The translations under genes were made by a program, and so were the position numbers. 64,000 nt of DNA from Lineus longissimus (lineage: Eukaryota > Nemertea > Pilidiophora > Heteronemertea > Lineidae): positions 21,516,599 to 21,580,598 of the forward strand of contig NC_088309.1 in assembly GCF_910592395.1 (NCBI RefSeq), given 5' to 3'. Under the pieces are notes generated by a model. That model was not told the DNA's origin. It saw only the letters and a program-made list of their open reading frames with translations, and did not search any database. Of this stretch, positions 24,701-35,829 are shown one piece after another (position 1 is the stretch's first letter; each line of letters starts with the position of its first letter).

Positions 24701-25613
24701 ATAAGGCCTCCACCTAGATGAAGGATTTGTGTACTCATACAACAGCGATATCAGAAGCTTCACCCAACCACTTTCGCTCACGAGCTGATCTGATGCTGGA
24801 AAGAAGTAAAAAAACTAGAATAGAACCCAAAAATTGATTTCAATTCGGCATAATTTTCTCATGAGTCATACAATAGGCCTATATCATCAGAAGTTTCAAT
24901 ACAGGATCATTGTCGAGCCTTGGACGACCCAGCATTGGTCTTTTAAGTTGCTTGTTTATGATTACTTAAGATATCAACTACAAACCTTCCTTTATGATCT
25001 CTGCAACACTAGATGTCTCTGGCCTGAGAACACAGTGCCTAGGTACCTCAAACAAGCATTCTGATTCCTTGACATCTGCAATCGCCACCATGCCAAACTG
25101 GGCACATGATCCCTCCCGACTGATCATGACCTGAAGAGATAATCGAAATAACATGATAAAGTGGTACATGGTACTGGTAGGCTATGCCCATGATCAAATG
25201 ACTACAGACTTAGTGACTACTGCTGGAAGTCATGTCCCGAAGCTCAACAGAACATGTCAAGTCACTGTGACCCGTTTATTTCAGGTAAAACGCTTGACTG
25301 GCGGGCGCCTAAACAAGCTCTGTCGAGTCAGGTCTACCCTAATAATCCGGCAAACGACCAACTTAAGTCACAGTACAAATTCGTTCCTATTTTCGGACAG
25401 ACAATCTCCCCATTTTGAAGTGGTTCATGCACGAACTTCACTTGCCTTTGGGCCAATATTTATTCTCTCTCTGGAACACCATTGCATGAAGTTATCTTTT
25501 CTGCTCTTATAATCATCTCGAGAAGTTTTCTTTGTTGGAATAAAGCATTCTTTTGAGATGTCACTTTCATGCGGCCTCTTCGAGGACTCCATTTTGTTTT
25601 TCAATCGTTCCAT
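21702..25613 (-). CDS. SETD6: N-lysine methyltransferase SETD6
   Basis: SET-domain protein methyltransferase; the human enzyme monomethylates RelA and other nuclear proteins. Ten exons, all in phase: 25613-25446, 25130-24986, 24795-24648, 24382-24254, 23818-23578, 23243-23145, 22944-22849, 22678-22507, 22212-22167, 21861-21702. They encode about 467 residues, as expected for the family. SET landmarks: [13 protein letters not shown] near the start, the insert [25 protein letters not shown] (the NH core motif) and [21 protein letters not shown] (split here as [10 protein letters not shown] and [11 protein letters not shown]). The Rubisco-substrate-binding-like C-terminal domain includes [20 protein letters not shown] and ends [20 protein letters not shown]. 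Intron 1 uses a GC donor (AAAG|GCAAGT). A second in-frame Met at residue 8 is possible as the start. Confidence 0.95.
25444..25446 (-). other. GC-AG splice donor of SETD6 intron 1
   Basis: Minus-strand sequence CCAAAG|GCAAGTG. Using GC as donor joins INIGPK to VMISREG exactly where the human protein continues, and no GT donor gives that junction. Confidence 0.75.
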
Positions 25614-25775
25614 TCCAGCCGTGGAGGGGCCGCGAAGACAATTCAGGCTACGGAGGTGCCTCGAGACAGCTGAGGCGATTCTAGCCGGTCAATGAAACTG
25701 TTATAACGCTAAATCCCCTACACTTTCATCGCTAATATGTAAAGAGCAAGCTCTAGTGAACACACACAACTGTTT

Positions 25776-25930
25776 GACATGGGGGAGCCCCCCCCCAAAC
25801 CCCCGCTGACATATTTAGCCAGTACATTGGGGGATGAGTCCCCCAAACCCCCGCCCCCGTTCTCTGAAAGTGACAGGTTTTAGCCAGTACATTGGGGGGA
25901 AGGCCCCCTAACCCTCCCCCCCCCCCATTG
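25776..25930. repeat. C/G-run repeat upstream of SETD6
   Basis: Runs of C and G (up to about 13) occur with a partly duplicated unit of about 64 bp containing TTTAGCCAGTACATTGGGGG (copies starting near 25815 and 25880). The tract lies about 165-320 bp upstream of the SETD6 start codon. The runs could form G-quadruplexes. Confidence 0.7.
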
Positions 25931-27880
25931 GACTCTAAAAATATAATTCCTTGGAGACGCTGAACCATAAGGCCCCATAAGGAAATAGTCCCCGCCCGCA
26001 TACTAATGCTGACTTTATTATAGCCTACCTTAAGGCACTATGGCAAACTTCCATCTCCAATCACATCAACGCGGTATGTTGGATCAAACACCCACACAGG
26101 GTCTCCTAATTATCATGACCATTATACATAATCAAATAATAACATGTCACCTTCTTTTCGGTGAAACCGAGACTGAGTTATTCACATTGTGTTCAACTGT
26201 GTTCATTTCACAGTAAATTCATTAGTTGCCAATGTATGCCTTAGAGGGGGCAGAATGGCACTGTTTAGACAAGAAGTCTCATCAACAGCCCCAGGAATAT
26301 TGGATAGAACGGCACTGTACTGGGTCCCAATAATAAATATTGCCATTAAGACATATGATATTGTTTTGGGACTTATGTAAGATTAGTTCTCTCCGCCAAA
26401 CCCAAGACTGAAGGATTAAAATCTTGTGTTTATAGGCTAACAAATGCAAACACTTCCAAATGGACCCCCTACAAGAGATGAGTGGCTCTTCTTCTCTCCG
26501 ACTTTGACACCCTATATACGAACACATCAATAGATCAGCCAGCGGTCCTTGGTGTCGCCGCGTGGGTTACGTCCAGTGAAATTGTTTGCAAAGGTCAGGG
26601 AACCACGATCTGACATCCATAACCAGCGTATCCCCTTTTCATGCCAGTTATAGTCGGGTGCTACACCACAGTCGGGATAGTGGCCGCCAAATGAATATTC
26701 ATTAATAATGGTTGTTGAATTTAAAACTGTTAAAACTGTTCACGTCAACTTACATATGATTAGACAAACCTTCATGAATTCAATGGAGATTTCCACATCA
26801 CAGGATAGAACCGAAGTGATGGCATTACGCAGATTTAACCTGATCACTTCCATATACTTACCATCATGACTTGAACGTGCGCCTTTAGGTTCTTTGAGCA
26901 AATGGTATTCGATTGGGGATAGCAATTAAAATTGCCGTTGAACTTGTACATGAAGTACAGTGATGTACATAATTCACACATGTCTGACTTGAAATTTCAA
27001 ACTGCGCAGTTCATTCCCGCCTTGATAGCATGACCATTTCTACAATAAAAACCCTTTGAAACCAATCCATACTTTTGTCAGGAATAGATACTGTGCTTAC
27101 CTTCTGCTGCAGCCGTTTTGATTTGTTTCGGAAAATTTGAAGGTATTTTTACGTTTGAAATCGGAGAAATTGTTCCCCCGATGTTCTCCGCAGCTCACAC
27201 ACCAACCGACTGGCGTTCAAATCAACCGCGACCGATCATGACCAAAGACAATACATTTCCGTCACAGCATCCGGGCACTTATAATCCTCTACCCCTTGCG
27301 CAAGGCCGGCTAGCAGTTACCTGCTCAAGAGAGTCTTTTGTTCTGTCAATGGATCAATATGAGAGGCATTGTCAAAAATATGACAGGCATTGTCAAAATG
27401 TGGACTTGGCTTCAGCATACATACTTGTACATGTACGTTTGCCCAACTGTGGAAATGCATAAGGAAGGTTCCGTAAGCCAAAGGACGATGTAAATGCATT
27501 TTTTCATAAGAGAGACAATGTTCCATTGTCTCTCCTTGCTTGTGTGGCGTCTTTGTAGAGTTGTCCATTAAACACTCCTGTCTCCTGCTGGGTAAAACTT
27601 GGTGAGAAAAATGAGTGATCCTTAATCCAATCTTGCCAGGGTGAGCAGTCCTTCTCGATGGTTTAGGAAGCGATCAGTGCCAGGGCTTCTTTCCAAAATT
27701 ACACTGTGGACAGATTATTCAAATAAAGTATTTTTATGTAGATATTGATGTCTTTTTGGTGCGAGAAAGGACTTCGAGGATTCACCAGTCTTCTAAGATG
27801 ACTGTGGTCCCAAGTAGTACTCAAGTTGTGCTTAAAGAGTTGTCCTCAGGTAGATATTGGGTACCACCAGTCTCGTGAGA
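25931..27880. other. Intergenic sequence, nothing recognised
   Basis: Two short minus-strand stretches (around 27180-27100 and 26925-26740) have donor-like ends, but no protein similarity, start codon or consistent frame supports an exon. Confidence 0.4.
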
Positions 27881-27885
27881 TCAGA

Positions 27886-28240
27886 TAACCAGCTGGCAGA
27901 GGTTGGTTGTTCCTTTGTCCGTCCTTGTGAGATGATTACCATGGTACAACCAAATCAGTTGTCATGTAGCACCCATGTAGAACGGAAATGAAATGTTGTC
28001 TTGTGCAGCTAAAGGGCCCTTTGAAGGTTATGTCAATGTCTTCCCAACCTGACCAGATAACCAACTGGAAGAGGTTGGTTGTTACGTAGGCTGTCCTGTC
28101 GTCCCCAAAGTCTATTAGTGGTAACCTTGGTGTAATTTTTAGGTTGAGTCAAGGTCTTCCCAACCTGACCAGATAACCAGCTGGCAGAGGGAAGGCCTTC
28201 CCAATCTGAATATATAAGCAGCTGGCAGAGGTTGATTTGT
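27886..28240. repeat. Four diverged direct repeats, GATAACCAGCTGGCAGAGG
   Basis: The phrase CTTCCCAACCTGACCAGATAACCAGCTGGCAGAGGTTGG occurs complete or in part near 27886, 28040, 28156 and 28194 in the same orientation with irregular spacing. The TATA-like variant GAATATATAAGCAGCTGGCAG is in the last copy. Confidence 0.7.
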
Positions 28241-28394
28241 TTCGACATCCCACTCTGGTCCCCGAAGTTGCTGTTAGGCTGCATGTAGGGGGATTTCTGC
28301 GCAGGCATCATGCTGGAGCATTTTAACCCCCCCCCCAAATAAGACCTTCCGAGACGCTTTAAAGGACCACAATATACAATTTCGCGGCACGGCG

Positions 28395-28474
28395 GCGAAT
28401 TTTTTTCCCTGAACCTTGAGGGCACCACAGTGTACATTTGTACAGGGATTCAGGTTCAGGGGAAAAAAATTCGC
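28395..28474. mobile_element. Short palindromic element related to the 29064-29513 MITE
   Basis: Arms GCGAATTTTTTTCCCTGAACC (28395-28415) and its inverse (28453-28474) enclose a core with GTGTACATTTGTAC. The arm and the core resemble the terminal repeat of the larger element at 29064. It looks like two ends fused without an interior. Confidence 0.7.
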
Positions 28475-28912
28475 TCCCTGCGCATGCCCGCCCCGGTAGC
28501 TGTCTCATATATGCTGACAGAAGCAGCTCTCTGTGGTGAAATAATAATTGAATTTTCCACCTGCTAGCCTAGATATTTGTGTATGTTTCTTCACCAGTTA
28601 GTTAATAACGAATTTTTGTAGCTGATACATGTATATTCTTAATTGTTTAGAACGCGTTTTTTGGATTCGTTTGGCGCCAAAATCAAGAATGGCAAATTTA
28701 CAATCTTGACACTAGAGGCGCTGATGTCGTTCCGGCACGGTAGATGCTAAATCGGATAGCCAGGCGGTACGGCCGGTGTAACATCTGTGGTTGTTCCCCA
28801 TGTGTCAGTGTTTCCAAACAATAGGCAGCTAGAGAGACCACGACTTTTCAATAGGGGGGATACACAGAAAAACTTGTCAATCTATTTTTGAGCGTTCCCA
28901 AACAATGAGGGG

Positions 28913-28990
28913 AAACACTCAAAAACAGAAACACTCAAAAACAGAAACACTCAAAAACAGAAACACTCAAAAACAGAAACACTCAAAAAC
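28913..28990. repeat. 16-bp tandem repeat, about 5 copies
   Basis: Unit AAACACTCAAAAACAG repeated nearly without change. It is preceded by TTTTTGAGCGTT, partly complementary to the unit. Confidence 0.9.
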
Positions 28991-29063
28991 ATTACACCGG
29001 AACTCCCCCACCCTGACCACGTGACCTACATCAGGGAATTCCTCTATTACTTCAAATTTGGCA

Positions 29064-29513
29064 GCGAGTTTTTTTCCTGAACCTTTCAGCAAGCACACTG
29101 TACATTGTACACGAACTTTCGACCAATCAGAAGCTCGATGACGTCAATGTGACGGATGCCCAACTGTTCAAGATGGTCCCCATGAAATTTTCTGGTGTGA
29201 AGGCAGTGAATCCTCTTATAGGGGACGCCCCTCATGAATTAGGAATACTGCTTTTATTGACCTCTGTCATGTCTGTATAAAAGCACAAAAAATATTGTAA
29301 AATTTACAAAAGAAAAAATAATTTAAAAAAAAGAAAAAAAGTTTACCTAGGTCGGATTCGAACCCTCGATCTCTGGTCTGAACATCGCCTTTCGACACAG
29401 GCTCGCTAAGTTTCCAAGACCTGTGACGTCATGGCCATGTAACTTCTGATTGGTCGAAAGTTCGTGTACAATGTACAGTGTGCTTGCTGAAAGGTTCAGG
29501 AAAAAAAACTCGC
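29064..29513. mobile_element. 450-bp MITE/foldback element with 70-bp terminal inverted repeats
   Basis: Arms 29064-29133 and 29443-29513 are near-perfect inverted copies, from GCGAGTTTTTTTCCTGAACC to TTTCGACCAATCAGAAG. TGACGTCA also occurs just inside each arm. The interior is AT-rich with a tRNA-like segment near the right arm and no coding capacity, so it is non-autonomous. No target duplication was established. Confidence 0.85.
29347..29420 (-). other. tRNA-like segment inside the MITE
   Basis: On the minus strand, GGTTCGAATCC fits a tRNA B box/T loop and TTAGCGAG about 45 nt before it fits an A box. The acceptor and T stems do not pair well, so this is more likely a decayed tRNA-derived sequence than a functional tRNA. 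Confidence 0.3.
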
Positions 29514-30078
29514 GTTCCGGCACAGGGTCGTAATAATATAGCGTCACGAGGAAGGAAACAATGGATATATGAATTTTGTTTACACTTTACATACAGTGTA
29601 TACATACGTAACCATTACACTCACTACGTTGTGTGAGTTATAGTGATTTACATCATTACACTAGCTATCAATTCATATGAATAAAAGCCCATATCCATTA
29701 TATATATATTATCACTGGTTGTCAGCTGCAGGCATGCAGATTGTCAGACCCAGAAAAAACAATTATATTTAAAATTAAACGCCGGTCAACTGATTAGGCG
29801 AATGTGCAAACTAGACCAATTAGTGCAACTTGCAGGATACAAAAGTGTGTTTTTCATGTTTGAAGAAGATTGGGTTTTTTTTATAGTCAGTTGGCTATCT
29901 ATCGGCCTAGTAATAGTTTATGACGGGAAAGTCAGACAGAGCGACCAACGGTAGCAGCGGCCTAGCTAATTAACCACGTTTGAGATGCAGCCATTGGTGG
30001 AATAGTGGCCGAGTTACCCCATCATTACTGCATTAGTCATCAATGCAGAATTCTGAGTAATATCAATTGTTGCTCTGG

Positions 30079-30110
30079 ATAGATAAAAGCCCAGCGCTGT
30101 AACGACTTCA
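30079..30110 (+). promoter_or_regulatory. Possible TATA-type promoter of the FABP gene
   Basis: GATAAAAG near 30080 is about 90 nt upstream of the ATG at 30171, with TTCACC near 30107 as a possible initiator. Weak evidence. Confidence 0.3.
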
Positions 30111-30170
30111 CCAACAATTCCTGGGAAGTTAAAGATTGTGCCGAGGACATAGACTATTACCTGCGACAAG

Positions 30171-32898
30171 ATGCCTTGCGATTTTAACGGACTATGGCAG
30201 TCTGTCCAGGCTGACGGGACCGATGAATTGCTCGCCGCATTGGGTAAGTCATTAATAGGTCTACATTGCAAAACTAACACACCGATTCCATGCAGACGGA
30301 CAACTTTCGCAGAACCTTATATATATAGCCTCCAGCCTCCGAGAAACTTGCCTGGAGCCGGCGCGTTTTCAAATAACTGATCAAAATTGCCCGTAAAATT
30401 CAGTGGGCATGATAATACGCTTGATATTCACAGTGAGATAGATGTCTTCTGTCCTTTTGCGCGTGGACCCTGTTGTAGGCCAATACTAATTTTGCCAGCC
30501 GAGACTAAGGGAGATGTATACTTGCGGAGAGGACTCAGCACTTTAGCGCTTACTTGCAGTTGAAATCAACATATCCTGTATTTGAACTGCAGTTGGTCAG
30601 CCCTTTTCAGGGATTTTGCGTTTTCGCAAATCCCACGGAAACGCAAACGCGAACGCCTATCTCATTGTTTGACATCCTGATATAAACGAAGTCCAAACAA
30701 TGGGAGAACTTTCACTTGGACGTTTCGGGGGCTTTGCGAAAGCTCGCCATACTATTTTGTAAATAGTTTAAAATAGCATTCGATTGTGTGTTAACACCCC
30801 ATGAGTCTAGAGTCAATTTTATGCCACGTTGATCTATACTCCAAAATTGGTCATGACTAAGCGTCAACAGCAAATGGTAGAGGGTTGGTAAAAATTACGG
30901 CTCGTGATCGACTTTCTATAGCTCAAGTGTCCAGCAATATTGCATATGTTGAGACAAGGCACATTGAGACAAGTGAATGCAATTTCGTTAGAATCATCCA
31001 TTAGTAGAGACGCCTTTGGCCTTTTAACAGTTACATCTTCTTGAAGTGCTATACCTGCCAGTCTTACCTTGCACCATGATCTCACTCAATGTCTGTGAAG
31101 ATGGTTGATTGTTACTCGACAGGTAGAAAGACTTGTCTCAGTCCACCGTATACATCTCCTCTGTTATATTGTTCGAGGAATTCTGCATTCACTTCTTCTC
31201 TTTTTATAATTAAGAAAGGCTTGGTCTGTCTGGACTCGCAAATAAACGAAAAACGGGCCCATGCAGCTCATGAACTGTTTTTCACTTTCTGAATTCAATG
31301 AACCTCTGACGGTTGTTGACAAACTGGCATATACACAACGTATACTGGTGCAGAACCGATCTGATAATCAAATTAACTAATGGCGTTCTCAGATCACCCA
31401 TCACAAAATAATCAAGTTACCACTAACAAAACGAAGTGAGGCAGACACAAGTAATGGCTTTGAAGCACCTTAAAGTGATATGTTTCATGCAACCAGGATA
31501 AATATCACTCGAAAGGTTTATCAGAAATTCTATCAAGATGATTTAGAGTCTGCTGCTCCATGTTTGTTTGTGTTGCAGTTGTTTTTTTAGCCAATGTGTG
31601 GTTTGGCGCAAACCATATGGCGCAAACTATAGAAATTAGCACAATTAATCAGCATATAAGTAAACGATCATTCGGGAATGGTGAAAACCCGATGAATGAC
31701 TGTTTCCGACAAGGCGGATATTCAGTAAGAGCAGTACGATAACTTGCGCAATGGGCTTATATTTCATACTGCCAATCTACAAATTTGTTGCTGAAATGTT
31801 TTTTGTAAACCAACAAATGGCAAATGGCAAATTTTATTTGGCGAAATCCACCGCTTTCCCCATGCGTTCCCGACGCACATGCATGCCGGGTGCATGATAT
31901 TGTCGCCGGGAACGTGTTGGGAAAAGCGGGAGCATGCAGTTGCGTGGATCAGCCGCAGGGCGCCGATCATCATCAAGGTTTTTCTTCTTCAGGTGTGACT
32001 GACCCGAACATCAGAGCGGCCGCTAAAAAGTCCATCGAGGAGATAAAGCTCGTGGATAACTCGATGCAGGTTGCCGTTAAAGCTGATGAGAAGGTGTTGA
32101 AGGAGACCAACTACTTCATTGGGCAGAAATTCGAAGACAGTGACCCAGCTGGCAATTTGTGGAAGGTACATGAACATGCATCATGCGATTTCCGAAGACG
32201 CGCTGGGGGTCTTTTTTGAGACTGAATACTTTTTTTATAATGGTCATTACAGAAATCTACTAGGAACGCATGCACTTATTCATTGCCGTCCCCCCTTCCG
32301 CATCATGCAGATTGAAAGACGCACGTTGTGCACTAAATGATGCCCGCGCGATGTGGGGCGTCATAACAGATGTTTAGATTATGATCCGAGAACAAAAAAG
32401 AGAACGGCCTATTTACGAGGGATAAAAATGCCAATCCTGGTTCTTTTCCTCAATATTTCGATATTTACATGTAAATATGAATGTCTTTCAGTGCGTTGCC
32501 TCCTGGAAAGGAGACGTGATGTTAGTTGATGCGAAGAACGACGAGAAGGGTTGGACATTGACCGTGACGCGGGAGATAAAAAATAACGAAATGATCGTGG
32601 TAAGCATTCAGTCTGGCAATGATCCTCCATGGCCGATCGCAGGCGGATCGAGATTTCCAATGTATTTTGCCGATAGGTCCATCGGCCCTTGTTGAGCTTG
32701 ATGCATGGGACTGCAGTCGCCGAACCCTTAAAACAGCTGTATCAAAATAGTGCATACTATTCTACAATCAACCTCCAAATTATATTTGTGTACTTAGGTA
32801 TACATCATGATATCTTGTCGATATCTGCATTTCAGGTTCGATCTTTGACACAAGATGGCAAGACAATCGTTTCCACCGGGCGCTTCCAGAAGATCTAA
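30171..32898 (+). CDS. Intracellular fatty-acid-binding protein (FABP/iLBP family)
   Basis: Cytosolic lipid carrier of 138 residues, the usual iLBP length. Four exons: 30171-30243, 31993-32165, 32492-32599, 32836-32898. Their sizes (about 24, 58, 36 and 20 codons) match the conserved four-exon layout of vertebrate FABP genes. The N-terminus CDFNGLWQSVQADGTDELL fits the FxGxW signature region, and GVTDPNIRAAAKKS fits the helix portal. Strand motifs include NYFIGQKFE and GWTLTVTREIKNNEMIV; the last keeps the internal Arg of the carboxylate site. The C-terminus STGRFQKI replaces the usual R-x-Y by G-R-F, so ligand head-group binding may differ. Which FABP/CRABP subtype it is cannot be told. Confidence 0.9.
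30244..31992 (+). other. FABP intron 1
   Basis: 1.75-kb intron with donor GTAAGT and acceptor CTTCTTCAG. Nothing else is recognisable inside. Confidence 0.6.
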
Positions 32899-33423
32899 GA
32901 ATTGTCCGTAGCGGTGATTGGAGTAACTGTATCAGCTCGGTTCGACGTTTGGCCCAGAACCATGCAGGACCATTGAACGTGCTAGTTAGGACTTTCAGTA
33001 TTATCTAGGACGCTTCCTAAGGAGGTTAACAGTTCAAGGGAAAAGAAGTCCCATGATGTATAATTGCCTATGTGGTCATGAGCGACCATTTTTAAAGGGA
33101 AATGGATATATAATGGTATTTAAATCCGCAGGACTTCATTTGTATACGTTTGCATTTGCGAACTAGTAAGGGGGTAAAGCTCAAAATGTCTATCATGCAT
33201 ATGCCCTCTTACATGACCAGTCGGGGGTCAGGTAAGGATCCCGGCCAAAGTATTTGTTCGCCACTGCGCATGTTATGATTATTATAGCAACATGTAATTC
33301 TTGCAGCTAAGTGTCAGATCTTGTTATCTCCTGTTAAATCATAGTCATTACATTGTAGTTAATTCTTGCAGCTGAGTGTCAGTCTATTGAGCCTCTTGTT
33401 CAATCATTTGGAAAATTTAATCG

Positions 33424-33429
33424 AATAAA
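33424..33429 (+). terminator. FABP poly(A) signal candidate
   Basis: AATAAA about 525 nt after the stop; another lies at 33707-33712. Confidence 0.4.
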
Positions 33430-33539
33430 AACTGGACCTTTAAAACAAGAAACATCTTCCCCATACATGTATATCGCAATAACGAAAAGGAGATCCAATT
33501 TAGGATGATGCATAATGGACTGCCTTTGGAGTCTAGCTC

Positions 33540-33580
33540 CAACTGAATCCACGCGGAGTCAACTGAATCCACGCGGATTG
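33540..33580. repeat. Short direct repeat CAACTGAATCCACGCGGA
   Basis: Two adjacent copies of about 19 bp just after a candidate FABP poly(A) site. Confidence 0.7.
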
Positions 33581-33956
33581 CTTGGAGGTGTTATGGCTTC
33601 TTGACGCGTTTTTGTTGTAAGATGGTCTATGGTCTATGTATATCTATCGTTGAAAAAAGGAAACGTGTTGAATGGTTACTCTGAATCACCCATTTATGGA
33701 AGAGTTAATAAAACACCACGAAAGTAGGTCGGTTGGTATTCAGAGAGAATAACTGTTTATTGATGTCGTCATGGTCTTCGTCTCGTTTCACTGATTTTAT
33801 CAATCACACGATATACCAGACTATTCACCTATAAATAATACTAATTCACATTTGATAGCTTTTCTATATTGGTTTTCAAGTTACAGTATTAAAATTAGGG
33901 TAAAAAATTATACATAGTTCGCCATCAACTCACTCAGAAAAAGCACTCGGGGAAGC

Positions 33957-35673
33957 ATGGCTTTGATGATGACGAAGAGCCTCCTCGTGGCAGTGTTCCT
34001 CGTAATGAGCGACCAAGGTAGGTGGCACGGTTGGGTATAGGTTTGCCAACACCAAAACATCGGTTTTTAAAAGGGAGACTTTGGCAGGATTATAATAACA
34101 TTCCTTGCACAAGACGTAAATATATATACTGTGAGACCCCTCTTGGGCGATTTCATTCACATACCGGACGCAGTGAACAGGCCTCGTTAAATCAGGATGC
34201 CGCAATTGACAACCGCGGGAGTCTAATTGCGGCATCCTGATACCTCATCCATGTTACCTCATGATGAAACTATAGTTTCATCATGAGGTAACATTACTCG
34301 GTCATTTAGTGTCAAGTGTCACTTGGTCATTTCAGTGTCTGGTGTCTCATTTTATACCCATGTCTGCTACAACCGGGATTTCACAGACTCCCGATCAGTA
34401 GAAACTTGCACCACGGACACCGTACCTGCTTCTTTGGGACAACACAAATGTTGCATTTCCGCCAAGTATTCGCTCAACGCTCCTTATCCACTTGGGGGAA
34501 AAACTTACAGGACTTGTTGCCACACCTCTACGAGACATCTTCTGACCAAATATTGCTCCAACGACTATGCCACGCATTCTTGCCCTGTATCAGAGACATT
34601 CTGCTGTCCTTCAGTGCATTCCTTTTATGACAGATTGCACCCAGGATGCTGCAGTCTGAAGTAAGTCTTATAAAACTAGGCCTTGTTTTCTTATATTCTT
34701 TTGCCATGTACATTAATATTGCATAAAAAACAGTATCAAAAATGAATAAGCAAAAAAGGTCGTAATCAATATACCCAGGAGACAGTCTGATAGTAGCCAT
34801 GCAGCACCAGTTTCTGATGATATAGGGGGCTTTTATAAAATAAATCGGCTCCTGCCCCATGACTACTTTTAAGTTGGCTTTTGCTTGATATTGATCATGA
34901 AGGGCTTGACGACTGACGATTGAGACTTTTTCTTTCTTTCAATAAACAGCCAAGTCACCAGTTGTTACAGCGGAGGGCTATGGGGTAACAATTATGATTA
35001 CTGTGTAGGAGACAAGAGCTTTTGCTGCCCAGTTTACGTCGGTGGTGGAAAGTGTACCCTAGCTTCCAGTACATGTTGTTCAATTCAGCGCTGCACTGGT
35101 TCCAATGTTGCCGGTAGAGGAAACAATGGGCTTCTGTAAGTATACATGCATGTATAACACTCCACCCGGGCACTGAACCTGTCGATTTGTGGCTACCACC
35201 AAGGCAGGTCATCCAAGTTATTAAAAAAGGGTTCTTTAGAGGGTGCCACTAAGAACCTTGGGCGCCATGTCCCCTGCCGGGTATCCATAAACGGCGGCGC
35301 AAACCGTAAATCAGTAAAATATATTTTCACGGTCTCGTCGAATGGACGGAACGGAATATGATGGAGCATGATTAAATCATGCCCAATACTGTGCCAAATA
35401 TGTTTCCATGTCAGGGAGGACCATCTTGAGGAAATAAGGCGTTAATATCATGTCATGTCACTCTGTTACTGATCTGGTCGTGTGAAGGCCATGGCTCTGA
35501 CCGGAGCGGGACACTGATTTAGTGTAACTATAGTCCCTCATTGACTGAGACATATTTTCGCTCATTTCGACACTCTGTTTTTCTATAGATTGAGCATGAT
35601 CAGCATTGCCACAGTCGTTCTCTTCATATCCATGGCGATAGTTCCTCTTCCGATGATGATGAGGCCAGGATAA
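33957..35673 (+). CDS. Secreted, probably GPI-anchored protein with three Cys-Cys modules
   Basis: Four exons: 33957-34017, 34336-34660, 34950-35135, 35589-35673; 218 residues. Exon 1 is a signal peptide (MTKSLLVAVFLVMSDQ). The mature part has three modules sharing the plan C-xn-C-xn-CC-xn-CC. In module 1 the CC pairs are in HKCCISAK and RTCCHTS. Module 2 has CPVSETFCCPS then PGCCSLK. Module 3 has CVGDKSFCCPV then STCCSIQRC. Exon 4 encodes a hydrophobic tail (SMISIATVVLFISMAIVPL) after a small-residue region GRGNNG, as in GPI-anchor signals. All introns are in phase. I recognise no named family. The fold is probably disulfide-rich and extracellular; the function is unknown. Confidence 0.75.
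34164..34294. repeat. Dispersed repeat with 17-bp inverted repeat and a 44-bp perfect palindrome
   Basis: Inside intron 1 of the Cys-Cys protein gene. ATCAGGATGCCGCAATT (near 34191-34207) is exactly inverted at 34224-34240. It is followed by a 44-bp perfect palindrome at 34251-34294 centred on AACTATAGTT. The first part matches 15037-15139. Confidence 0.8.
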
Positions 35674-35779
35674 GGAAATGGGGAACAGAGAAAAAGTTCG
35701 CTGATTGTGATCGATAGATGAAGGAACGTTGACGAATATCGTGGTGCACTTTATAATTTCCTGTGCGGGTTTTACGCGG

Positions 35780-35785
35780 AATAAA
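35780..35785 (+). terminator. Poly(A) signal of the Cys-Cys protein gene
   Basis: AATAAA 107 nt after the stop codon; another at 35812-35817. Confidence 0.55.
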
Positions 35786-35829
35786 CGTGTAAAAAGGTGT
35801 AAAATATTGTAAATAAAATAATCTATCTA

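Noticed and set aside
26740-27200. Possible two minus-strand exons (TTGCTATCC... and GGAACAATTTC...)
   Set aside because: Donor-like GTAAG motifs exist, but there is no start codon, no homology and stops just upstream.
29347-29420. Functional tRNA gene
   Set aside because: The B box is good but acceptor and T stems do not pair, and it sits inside a MITE; kept only as tRNA-like.
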